A stretch of 6,180 nt of DNA from contig DASZPL010000042.1 in assembly GCA_035550315.1 (NCBI GenBank), positions 1 to 6,180 of the forward strand, in the 5' to 3' direction. Positions 1-5,288 of this stretch are shown here, one piece after another. Source of the stretch: DASZPL01 sp035550315. GTDB lineage: Bacteria > Actinomycetota > Actinomycetes > JAFAQI01. Each line of letters opens with the position of its first letter. The stretch's first letter is position 1. The notes under the pieces are model-generated. The model had not been told where the DNA came from, made no database searches, and worked only from the letters and a program-made list of their open reading frames with translations. The translations under genes were made by a program, and so were the position numbers.

Positions 1-86
1 CGCCCGGCCGGCGAGCGCTGCGCACCCGAGCCCAGCCACAGCGCACCCGCGGCGGCCAGCAGGCCGACCACCAGCACCGCCGTCAT
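1..86 (-). CDS. TadC-like type II secretion system F family protein, N-terminal fragment cut by window edge
   Basis: An ATG at 86-84 opens a frame that stays open to the window edge and gives 28 codons, beginning MTAVLVVGLLAAAGALWLGS. This is one hydrophobic N-terminal segment followed by a polar stretch, as expected for the start of a T2SSF-family inner-membrane protein. The ATG overlaps the TGA of the upstream tadB-like gene (ATGA at 83-86), so it is the next gene of the same operon. In actinobacterial Tad loci the gene after tadB is usually tadC, a second platform protein that works with TadB and the TadA ATPase to assemble Flp-type pili. The name rests mainly on this gene order. The fragment is too short to show a diagnostic domain. 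Confidence 0.6.
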   Translation of the reverse strand, partial: MTAVLVVGLLAAAGALWLGSGAQRSPAG

Positions 87-883
87 GGGCCCAGCGCGCG
101 GCGCGCAATCCATCTGGTCAGCGCGACACCGATCGCGTCCAGGCCGGCAGCGACGCCGAGCAGTGCCCAACCCAGCGGCGTACGCGCCAGTAAGTCGACG
201 GGGTGGGCCCCCATGGCTTCACCCAGCCCGACGCCGAGCAACGGCAGCCCGCCAAGCAGGGCGACGGTTGCGCGCGGTCCGGCCATCGCAGCGTCGAGGG
301 CCGCGCGCACCGCGGCGGCGTCCTCCAACGACGCCCCGAGCCGCTCGAGCACGACGGCGATCGGCGCGCCGGCCGACTCGGTGACCCGCCAGGCCGCCGC
401 CACGTCGCGCATCCGCTCCGCTCCCGGGACCGAGCCGGCGGTTCGCAACACGTCGGCTGCACTGTCACCGGCTGCCGCGGCGCTGCCCGCGGCCGCCAGC
501 GCCGGGCGCAGCGGACCGGCGATGTCGACAGCCGCGGTCAACGCCTCGGCCGACGACCGGCCGGCCCGCAGCTCGCCGGCGAGCGCGAACACCACATCGA
601 CCACGGCGGCGCTGGCCTGCTCGGCGGTTCGGGCGGCCTGCCGCCGACGACGCCCGCGCGCGAGCAGCAGCCCGCCGATTACGACCACCGCGAGGCCGCC
701 GGCGCCGAACTGCAGCCCGGCCAACGCCGTACCGCCCGCGAAGCCGAGCAGCCACCACCCCGGCCGCCGACCGCGACCCGCGGTCGCGGGGTCACCGCTC
801 AACCGGCTCAGCCGCTCGGACCGCCGGCCGCGGGCCACGAGCACGACGCCGGCGGCTGCGGCCGCTGCCAGCCAGACCGTCAC
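83..883 (-). CDS. tadB: TadB-like type II secretion system F family membrane protein
   Basis: 266 aa, GTG start at 883-881. The protein has a hydrophobic N-terminus (about residues 2-17), a hydrophobic stretch at about 43-73, a basic cluster (RGRRRRQ, 76-82), a cytoplasmic helical T2SSF-type domain (about 91-200) and two C-terminal membrane segments (about 205-221 and 236-257). The domain has the expected look, with VVDVVFALAGELRAGRS near its start and WRVTESAGAPIAVVLERL in the middle. TadB-type proteins form the inner-membrane platform that turns ATP hydrolysis by TadA into pilin assembly or secretion. The GTG overlaps the TGA of tadA (GTGA at 880-883), and the stop overlaps the ATG of the tadC-like gene, so coupling on both sides is likely. 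Layout and position match Rv3658c of M. tuberculosis as I remember it. Family assignment is confident; an actual pilus is inferred only. Confidence 0.87.
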   Translation of the reverse strand: MTVWLAAAAAAGVVLVARGRRSERLSRLSGDPATAGRGRRPGWWLLGFAGGTALAGLQFGAGGLAVVVIGGLLLARGRRRRQAARTAEQASAAVVDVVFALAGELRAGRSSAEALTAAVDIAGPLRPALAAAGSAAAAGDSAADVLRTAGSVPGAERMRDVAAAWRVTESAGAPIAVVLERLGASLEDAAAVRAALDAAMAGPRATVALLGGLPLLGVGLGEAMGAHPVDLLARTPLGWALLGVAAGLDAIGVALTRWIARRALGP

Positions 884-1923
884 GGCCCCTCACCATCGGC
901 GCCGAGCCGGTCGTCGAAGCGATCGGCGGCCGGCCCGCGCTGCACCTCGCCGGCTGCGAACCGGTACGCCGGAGTGACGGCGGCCAAGCCAGACGGCGCC
1001 GATTCCAGCATTCCGATGCCGCACACCCGCCGGACGCCGCGGTCGTCGCGTGCCAAGTGCACGACGGCGTCGACGGCCGCGCGCAGCAGGCTGTGGGCCG
1101 CCGGCTGGGTCACGCCGGCCGGCGCGCACAGCGCCTCGATCCGCGCGGGAAGTTGCTCGGCGCGGTTCGCGTGCACCGTGCCGCACCCGCCGTCGTGGCC
1201 GGTGTTCAGCGCGCTCAACAGGTCGAGCACCTCGACGCCCCGGACCTCGCCGACGACCAGCCGGTCGGGCCGCATCCGCAGCGCCTGGCGGACCAGGTCG
1301 TGCAGCGTGACCGCGCCAGCGCCCTCCGAGTTGGGCGGGCGGGCTTCGAGCCGGACGACGTGCGGGTGATCGGGTCGCAGCTCGGCGGCGTCCTCCACCA
1401 GCACCAGCCGGTCGCGGGCGGGCACCAGCGACAACAGCGTCGACAGCACCGTGGTCTTGCCGCTGCCGGTGCCGCCGGTGACCAGGAACGCGAGGCGGCC
1501 GGCGACCATCCGGCGCAGCAACACCGCACCCGCGGGAGGCAGCCCGCCGCCGACCACCAGCTGGTCGAGCGTGAACGTGCGTCGGGGCGGCACGCGCAGC
1601 GAGATGCAGGTGCCCTGCGGCGAGAGCGGCGGCAGCACCGCATGCACGCGGGTGCCGTCGGGGAGGCGAGCGTTCGCGTACGGCGCGGCATCATCGAGCC
1701 GGCCGCCGGCACCGGAAACCAACCGCACGGCCAGCCGGCGTACCTCCGGCTCGTCGTCGAACGACAACGCCGACCGGCGCAGCCCCGCGCCCCGGTCGAC
1801 CCACACGGGACCGGCACCGTTGACGAGGACGTCGGTGATGCCCGGCTCGGCGAGCAGCGATGCCAGCGTCGCCAGCGGATCGTGCTCGCCGCAGTCGTCG
1901 AACGAGGTGGCCGTCGGGATCAT
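880..1923 (-). CDS. tadA: TadA/CpaF-family secretion ATPase
   Basis: 347 aa, ATG start at 1923-1921. This is a hexameric type II/IV secretion ATPase of the TadA/CpaF branch, which powers assembly of Flp/Tad pili from the cytoplasmic side. The N-terminal domain has the branch signature ITDVLVNGAGPVWVDRG (29-45) and RLPDGTRVHAVLPPL (86-100). The motor domain has Walker A GGTGSGKTT (150-158, Lys156), an Asp-box-like LVLVEDAAEL (173-182), Walker B RLVVGEVRG (221-229, Glu226) and the His box TGHDGGCGTVHANR (241-254). All catalytic motifs look intact, so it should be active. The length fits the short actinobacterial TadA type without a long N-terminal extension. Its ATG overlaps the TGA of the ssd-like gene (ATGA at 1920-1923) and its stop overlaps the start of tadB. 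Some databases call this family 'conjugal transfer-associated ATPase', but no conjugation genes are visible here. Confidence 0.95.
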   Translation of the reverse strand: MIPTATSFDDCGEHDPLATLASLLAEPGITDVLVNGAGPVWVDRGAGLRRSALSFDDEPEVRRLAVRLVSGAGGRLDDAAPYANARLPDGTRVHAVLPPLSPQGTCISLRVPPRRTFTLDQLVVGGGLPPAGAVLLRRMVAGRLAFLVTGGTGSGKTTVLSTLLSLVPARDRLVLVEDAAELRPDHPHVVRLEARPPNSEGAGAVTLHDLVRQALRMRPDRLVVGEVRGVEVLDLLSALNTGHDGGCGTVHANRAEQLPARIEALCAPAGVTQPAAHSLLRAAVDAVVHLARDDRGVRRVCGIGMLESAPSGLAAVTPAYRFAAGEVQRGPAADRFDDRLGADGEGP

Positions 1924-3041
1924 GCCGCCGCTCCGACTGCGGAGAGCAGCGTCGTGCAGGCGACGGACAGCGACCCCCGGGGCCGTCGTAGCGGCGGCTC
2001 GCCGTGCGCCGCGGCGGTCCCGACCGCTTTCTCGGAACGCACTTCAGCGGCGACCATCAGGCCGAGCGCATCGCCCACCTGGCGTGCCGACAGCCGCCGA
2101 AATCCCGGGTCGCGCACCACGATAGATGGTCGCAGGCCAAGGCTGGTGAGGCCGTTGCGGACCGCGGCGGCAGCCGCTACCGCGCGGACGCTGGCCGGCA
2201 CGACGAGCAGCACCGTGCCGGCGCCGCCGGCCAGCCGGGCGGTCGCGCCGTCGAGCGCCCTCGGCAGGTCGATCACCGTCAGCGGAAACCGGCGGGTCGC
2301 ACCGTCGAGCACGCGGACAGCCGCAGCGGCCGGCAGCCCGGTGGCCGAGCGGTCGCATGCGAGCAGCACCAACTGGTCGCGGCGGAGGAGTTGATCGGCC
2401 GCACCAGCCCAATCGACTGCGCGCTGCCCGGCGACATCCGGCCAGCGCAGGCCCGGTCGGTGCTCGACGCCTAGCAACACGTCGAGGCCACCACCAAGTG
2501 GATCGGCGTCGATCAGCAGCGTCTCCGCGGTTCGCGCGGCGGTGAGCGCGAGCCCCGCGGCCAGGGTAGATGCGCCGCCGCCGCCGCAGCCGCCGATCAC
2601 AGCGATCACCCGGCCGGGCGTCGTTGCGGGCCGGGTTGCGCCGGTGATGAAGTCGCGCAGCGCGGGGAGCGCAGCCGGCAGCTCGAGCACGGTGGTAGCG
2701 CCGACGGCGAGCGCCGCCTGCCAGGTCGCTGCGCCAGCGGGCGATCGAGCCAGCAGCGCCACCGACTCACGCCGGGGCGGGCGGACGCGGGCGACCGAAG
2801 TCGCGATGTCCTCGCCGACCAGGACCACGCCGGCGGACTGCCAGCCGGCCTCCCAGCCGGAGGCCGCCGGTGCGACTACCTGGAGTTGCCCGTCACGCCC
2901 GGCGACCGCCTGATGCGTCCAGGCGCGCAGCTCGGCGGACTCGCTGAGCAGCAGGACGGTGGCGGCCACACCGGCAGGCTGCTCGGGCAGGGCGGCGTCC
3001 GGTGCCTGCAACGACCGACTGTGGAGCCGGCGCGGCGGCAC
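1920..3041 (-). CDS. ssd: Ssd/CpaE-like MinD-family ATPase (septum site-determining protein)
   Basis: 373 aa from the GTG at 3041. An N-terminal receiver-like domain begins at VAATVLLLSESAELRAWT (residues 25-42) and is followed by a MinD/ParA-fold domain with a deviant P-loop VIGGCGGGGASTLA (148-161), the LLIDADPLGGGLD segment (175-187) and the switch-like LTVIDLPRALDG (254-265). CpaE proteins place Tad pili at the pole; the mycobacterial homologue Ssd has been linked to septum regulation. Both P-loop lysines of MinD (KGGxGKT) are missing, so ATP hydrolysis is doubtful. It is the first gene of the tad operon. The start is uncertain: GTG 3041 has an AGG four bases upstream and lies just past the 6C terminator; TTG 3011 and GTG 2969 are in frame, and the latter gives 349 aa, close to Ssd of M. 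tuberculosis. The frame stays open back to a GTG at 3185, but that reading runs through the 6C RNA and lacks a ribosome site. Confidence 0.85.
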   Translation of the reverse strand: MPPRRLHSRSLQAPDAALPEQPAGVAATVLLLSESAELRAWTHQAVAGRDGQLQVVAPAASGWEAGWQSAGVVLVGEDIATSVARVRPPRRESVALLARSPAGAATWQAALAVGATTVLELPAALPALRDFITGATRPATTPGRVIAVIGGCGGGGASTLAAGLALTAARTAETLLIDADPLGGGLDVLLGVEHRPGLRWPDVAGQRAVDWAGAADQLLRRDQLVLLACDRSATGLPAAAAVRVLDGATRRFPLTVIDLPRALDGATARLAGGAGTVLLVVPASVRAVAAAAAVRNGLTSLGLRPSIVVRDPGFRRLSARQVGDALGLMVAAEVRSEKAVGTAAAHGEPPLRRPRGSLSVACTTLLSAVGAAA

Positions 3042-3063
3042 GAGGCCTGTGGAAGAACCCGGA

Positions 3064-3140
3064 TATACGACGGCCCCCGCCGGGGGGGTAGCGGGGGCCG
3101 TCGCGGGATCCGACTCCGGGGGGGTTGAGCCGGATCGGTC
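3064..3140 (-). ncRNA. 6C small RNA (two C-loop hairpins)
   Basis: Read on the minus strand, two hairpins follow one another. The first pairs 3136-3127 with 3116-3107 (10 positions, one A/C mismatch) around the loop AACCCCCCCG. The second pairs 3103-3091 with 3080-3068 (13 perfect pairs) around the loop UACCCCCCCG. Only three bases separate them. Two hairpins with at least six cytosines in each loop define the actinobacterial 6C RNA (Rfam RF01066), and the 69-nt core fits its usual size. The M. tuberculosis 6C/B11 RNA is reported to bind several mRNAs through its C-rich loops and also lies next to ssd (Rv3660c). The mature 5' end is not visible; from the candidate -10 at 3158-3163 I would expect it near 3151. 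The family is a confident call; the exact ends are estimates. Confidence 0.88.
3068..3103 (-). terminator. Terminator hairpin of the 6C RNA
   Basis: A perfect 13-bp, almost all G/C stem (3091-3103 with 3068-3080) closes a 10-nt loop. On the minus strand it is followed by a short A/T stretch (TATAT, 3067-3063) instead of a full U tract. It forms the second hairpin of the 6C RNA and is very likely its intrinsic terminator. It lies only 26 bases before the proposed ssd start, so incomplete termination would feed the tad operon. Confidence 0.7.
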
Positions 3141-3157
3141 TGGGTGTCGCGCATGGC

Positions 3158-3163
3158 GACCTA
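3158..3163 (-). promoter_or_regulatory. Candidate -10 element of the 6C RNA
   Basis: TAGGTC on the minus strand lies about 22 bases before the first 6C hairpin. Transcription would start near 3151, giving an RNA of about 90 nt, which fits the size I recall for the mycobacterial 6C/B11 RNA. The last base departs from the TANNNT pattern and no convincing -35 is seen 16-18 bases upstream, so the call is weak. Confidence 0.35.
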
Positions 3164-3222
3164 GGCTGCCTCCCCCCTCGGGCACGACTCAAAACACAGC
3201 CGGCAGAAAATTTCTAGAGCCG

Positions 3223-3250
3223 AGAATATCCCAGAGCGATGCAAGTGCAA
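3223..3250 (-). promoter_or_regulatory. Alternative minus-strand promoter (TTGCAC-16-TATTCT)
   Basis: On the minus strand, TTGCAC (3250-3245) and TATTCT (3228-3223) are separated by 16 bases, with a predicted start near 3216. The -10 matches four of six consensus bases and the -35 three. It faces the 6C RNA and the ssd-tad operon and could give a longer precursor reading through the G-run at 3177-3172. No experimental-type evidence is visible, and it lies in one of the few A/T-richer stretches of the window, where chance matches are easier. Confidence 0.35.
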
Positions 3251-3326
3251 ACCCTGCCGCCGAGCCGGTTACGGTGTCCACGCTCAGCGCGCCGGGTAGA
3301 CCGCCGACACGCAGTCCGCGCAGGAC

Positions 3327-3334
3327 GAGGAGGG
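3327..3334 (+). promoter_or_regulatory. Strong Shine-Dalgarno sequence of the Holin-X gene
   Basis: GAGGAGGG lies four bases before the GTG at 3339. It is the strongest ribosome-binding site in the window and decides the GTG start over the in-frame ATG at 3354, which lacks such a site. Confidence 0.75.
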
Positions 3335-3338
3335 CCCA

Positions 3339-3806
3339 GTGGCTTCGACGAAGATGTACGGCGGCAGCGGCGCGCCGGTCACGGACCAGAGCCTCGGCGA
3401 ACTCATGGCGACCGTCTCCCGCGATCTCTCCGAACTGCTGCACAAGGAGGTCGAGCTCGCCAAGACGGAGCTGGCGACGGCGGCGAAGCGTGCCGGCGCC
3501 GGGGCCGGCCTGCTCGGCGGGGCCGGCGTCCTCGGCTACTTCGCCCTCGTCCTGTTCTCGTTCGCGGCCGCCTTCGCGGTCGCGGAAGGCGGCGGCGTGC
3601 CGCTGTGGGCCGGCTTCCTGTGCATCGGCGGGCTCTACGGCGGGCTCGCCGGCGCCCTCGGCGCCCTCGGCGTACTGAACCTGATGCGACTGCGCCCGCC
3701 CACCCGCTCGATCCACAGCGTCAAGACCGACCTGGCTTGGGCGAAGCGCCCGACCACAGTGCCGCCGCGGGTGGACCTCGAAGAGCTTCGCGCCAGTCAC
3801 CAATGA
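3339..3806 (+). CDS. Phage holin family / Actinobacterial Holin-X membrane protein
   Basis: 155 aa, GTG start with GAGGAGGG just upstream. Residues 16-50 (SLGELMATVSRDLSELLHKE and onward) form an amphipathic, charged helix. Two long hydrophobic segments rich in Gly and Ala follow (about 54-81 and 87-116), joined by a short VAEGGG turn. The polar C-terminal tail contains TRSIHSVKTDLAWAK (122-136). This layout and the 'LLHKEVELAKTEL' helix are typical of the Actinobacterial Holin-X family (Phage_holin_3_6). Despite the name, these chromosomal proteins are not shown to lyse cells; their role is unknown and probably tied to the envelope. Its TGA is one base from the ATG of the epoxide hydrolase gene, implying an operon. 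From memory, Rv3669 followed by ephE (Rv3670) in M. tuberculosis has the same order. No phage genes are nearby, so a prophage remnant is unlikely. Confidence 0.85.
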   Translation: MASTKMYGGSGAPVTDQSLGELMATVSRDLSELLHKEVELAKTELATAAKRAGAGAGLLGGAGVLGYFALVLFSFAAAFAVAEGGGVPLWAGFLCIGGLYGGLAGALGALGVLNLMRLRPPTRSIHSVKTDLAWAKRPTTVPPRVDLEELRASHQ

Positions 3807-3807
3807 C

Positions 3808-4746
3808 ATGACGCCGGTCGGTCGCTGGCCGGCGGCCCGCCGCTCACCGCCGCTGGAAGAGTCGGCCGTCCTGATCGACGGCCCGTGGCGGCACCGCGAC
3901 GTCAACGCCAACGGCATCCGGCTGCACGTCGCCGAAATCGGCAGCGGCCCGCTGGTGTTGCTGCTGCACGGGTTTCCCGAGTTCTGGTGGTCGTGGCGGC
4001 ACCAGCTGGTGGCGTTGGCGGATGCCGGCTATCGAGTCGTCGCGCCGGACCTCCGCGGCTACGGCGCCAGCGACAAGCCGCCCCGCGGGTACGACGCGAT
4101 GACGCTTTCGGCGGACGTCGCCGGTCTCGTGCGCGCCCTCGGCGAGCCGGACGCTGCCATCGTCGGGCACGACTGGGGCGGCTATCTCGGCTGGGCGGTA
4201 GCGGCGATGCATCCGGCGGTCGTCCGGCGACTGGTCGTGCTGTCGTCGCCGCATCCGCTGCAGTGGCGCCGGTTCGTCACCGATCCGGCGCAACGCCGCG
4301 CCAGCCACTACATCTACCGGTTCCAGCTCCCCTGGGCACCGGAGCGATGGCTGGTCACCGACGACGCGGTCAACGTGGCGGAGCTGTTGCGGGCGTGGGG
4401 TGGCCATGGGTTTCCGGACGCCGACACCGAGCGCTGCAACCGCGCCGCGATGCAGGTGCTCTACGTCCCGAACCGCGCGTTGGAGTACTACCGGTGGGTG
4501 ATCCGGTCGCTGCCGCGTGCCGACGGGAGGCGGTTCCGCGCGGCGATGCGTCAGCCGGTGCAGCTGCCGACGCTGCAACTGCACGGCGCCGAGGACCCGT
4601 GTGTGCTGGCCCGAACGGCCCAGGGCGCCGGCCGCTATGTCAGCGCCGACTACCAGTGGCGGTTGCTCGAGGGCGTCGGCCACTTCCCGCACCAGGAGAA
4701 GCCGGATCTGGTCAGCGAGGAGATCATCCGCTGGTGCAAGGCGTAG
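3808..4746 (+). CDS. ephE: Alpha/beta-fold hydrolase, EphE-like epoxide hydrolase
   Basis: 312 aa, ATG start one base after the preceding TGA. The fold and active site read clearly: oxyanion motif HGFP (54-57), DLRGYGASDKP (81-91), nucleophile Asp122 in GHDWGG (120-125), charge-relay acid Asp263 in LHGAEDP, and catalytic His292 in GVGHFPHQEKPD. An Asp nucleophile in GHDWGG marks the epoxide hydrolase/haloalkane dehalogenase group. Two cap tyrosines fit the ring-opening pair of epoxide hydrolases: Tyr168 in HYIYRFQLPW and Tyr228 in ALEYYRW. It should therefore convert an epoxide to a diol through a covalent alkyl-enzyme ester in the cytoplasm; the substrate cannot be told. Residues 22-31 (LIDGPWRHRD) resemble the start of mycobacterial EphE, so the first 20 residues may be extra. 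No ribosome site is seen, which points to coupling with the Holin-X gene. A fluoroacetate-type dehalogenase is the main alternative. Confidence 0.88.
   Translation: MTPVGRWPAARRSPPLEESAVLIDGPWRHRDVNANGIRLHVAEIGSGPLVLLLHGFPEFWWSWRHQLVALADAGYRVVAPDLRGYGASDKPPRGYDAMTLSADVAGLVRALGEPDAAIVGHDWGGYLGWAVAAMHPAVVRRLVVLSSPHPLQWRRFVTDPAQRRASHYIYRFQLPWAPERWLVTDDAVNVAELLRAWGGHGFPDADTERCNRAAMQVLYVPNRALEYYRWVIRSLPRADGRRFRAAMRQPVQLPTLQLHGAEDPCVLARTAQGAGRYVSADYQWRLLEGVGHFPHQEKPDLVSEEIIRWCKA
4717..4722 (+). promoter_or_regulatory. Ribosome-binding site of the DUF309 gene inside the hydrolase gene
   Basis: GAGGAG within the last codons of the hydrolase gene lies 11 bases before the GTG at 4734. It supports that overlapping start, since no other in-frame start precedes the conserved N-terminal motif. 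Confidence 0.5.
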
Positions 4747-5195
4747 ACCGCGACCGCGACCCGGCCGGCCGGCCGCGCAACGCCAGGCCGCGCGACAGTC
4801 TCGGGCGGCCACTGCAGCGCACGGCCGCCGGATCGCCGTCGTACGACGAGGAACGCGCCTTGCCGCCGGACGCCGCCGTCGGCCGAGGCTGGCGGCTGCT
4901 GGGCGCGGGCGAAGCGTTCCGGGCACACGAGCTCTTCGAGGCGATGTGGAAGGCGGCCGCGGACGACGAGCGGCCGCTGTGGCGAGGGCTGGCCCAGTTG
5001 GCCGTGGGCATCACGCATGCGCAGCGCGGCAACGCGACGGGAGCGGCCGCACTGCTGACCCGCGCCGCAGACACGTTGTCGCCGTTCGCCGGGACTACGC
5101 CGCACGGTGTGCCGGTGGATCGGCTGAGGCGGTGGGCGGCGACGGCGGCGCAGCATCCGACACCGGAGCTTGCCGCGCCGCCGCTGCACGACTGA
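4734..5195 (+). CDS. DUF309 domain-containing protein
   Basis: 153 aa from a GTG that overlaps the end of the hydrolase gene by 13 bases. The N-terminus VDRDRDPAGRPRNARPRDSLGRPL (4-27) is the Arg/Asp-rich lead typical of actinobacterial DUF309 proteins, and it requires this start or one very close to it. The DUF309 helical domain follows with its signature AHELFEAMWKAA (64-75; His65, Glu66, Glu69, Trp72), then LWRGLAQLAVGITHAQRGN (82-100) and GAAALLTRA (103-111). The His-Glu-Glu-Trp pattern is the conserved core of the family, but no biochemical function is established for it. It is the last gene of the cluster with Holin-X and the hydrolase, as a strong hairpin follows four bases after its TGA. 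Family assignment is confident; function is unknown. Confidence 0.87.
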   Translation: MQGVDRDRDPAGRPRNARPRDSLGRPLQRTAAGSPSYDEERALPPDAAVGRGWRLLGAGEAFRAHELFEAMWKAAADDERPLWRGLAQLAVGITHAQRGNATGAAALLTRAADTLSPFAGTTPHGVPVDRLRRWAATAAQHPTPELAAPPLHD

Positions 5196-5198
5196 CTG

Positions 5199-5232
5199 CC
5201 CGGCTCGCGCCTGCGACCCGGCGCGACTCGGG
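5199..5232 (+). terminator. GC-rich hairpin ending the Holin-X/hydrolase/DUF309 transcript
   Basis: Bases 5199-5211 pair with 5220-5232 around an 8-nt loop: 13 positions with one C/C mismatch and one G-U pair. It starts four bases after the DUF309 stop. There is no U tract, which is common for actinobacterial terminators. It also shields the next gene, which appears to have its own promoter, from read-through. Confidence 0.6.
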
Positions 5233-5267
5233 TGGGGATATCGGCTCGCTTGTGTCGGTATGTCCGT

Positions 5268-5273
5268 TATACT
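5268..5273 (+). promoter_or_regulatory. -10 element of the DUF222 gene
   Basis: TATACT matches the TATAAT consensus in five of six bases. The predicted transcription start falls at 5280-5281, on or next to the A of the ATG, so the mRNA would be leaderless. No Shine-Dalgarno sequence lies before the ATG, which agrees with this. No good -35 is seen at 16-18 bases upstream; TTGTGT at 5250-5255 is too close to be a standard one. Confidence 0.6.
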
Positions 5274-5288
5274 CGAACACATGTTCGA
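5273..5288 (+). promoter_or_regulatory. SOS box (LexA operator) overlapping the start codon
   Basis: TCGAACACATGTTCGA is a perfect inverted repeat (TCGAACA, two bases, TGTTCGA) and fits the mycobacterial SOS box TCGAACRNRYGTTCGA at every position. It begins at the last base of the -10 element and includes the start codon, so bound LexA would block transcription initiation directly. DUF222/13E12-repeat genes are among those reported with SOS boxes in M. tuberculosis. Confidence 0.88.

Noticed and set aside
203..1369. Long plus-strand open frame (388 codons) opposite tadB and tadA
   Set aside because: The product is an Arg/Gly/Pro-rich composition artefact without domains, and it lies antisense to two genes with clear family motifs.
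1057..2394. Plus-strand open frame of 445 codons opposite tadA and ssd
   Set aside because: It has low-complexity Arg/Gln/Gly content and no recognizable motif; high GC removes stops in the antisense frame.
2876..3154. Minus-strand ATG frame of 92 codons running from the 6C RNA into ssd, considered as a leader peptide
   Set aside because: The Pro/Arg/Ser-rich product shows no motif, its first third is the 6C hairpins, and it overlaps ssd out of frame. The predicted 6C start near 3151 would also exclude the ATG.
3205..3215. Short A/T-rich palindrome AGAAAATTTCT in the divergent intergenic region
   Set aside because: The arms are only five bases, no known operator fits, and it may arise by chance in an A/T-richer stretch.
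3339..3806. Holin-X gene as a sign of a prophage
   Set aside because: No integrase, lysin, structural genes or attachment repeats are nearby, and this family is a common chromosomal gene in Actinomycetota.
3844..4926. Minus-strand open frame of 360 codons opposite the epoxide hydrolase
   Set aside because: The plus strand encodes an intact hydrolase with all catalytic residues; the antisense product is basic and without domains.
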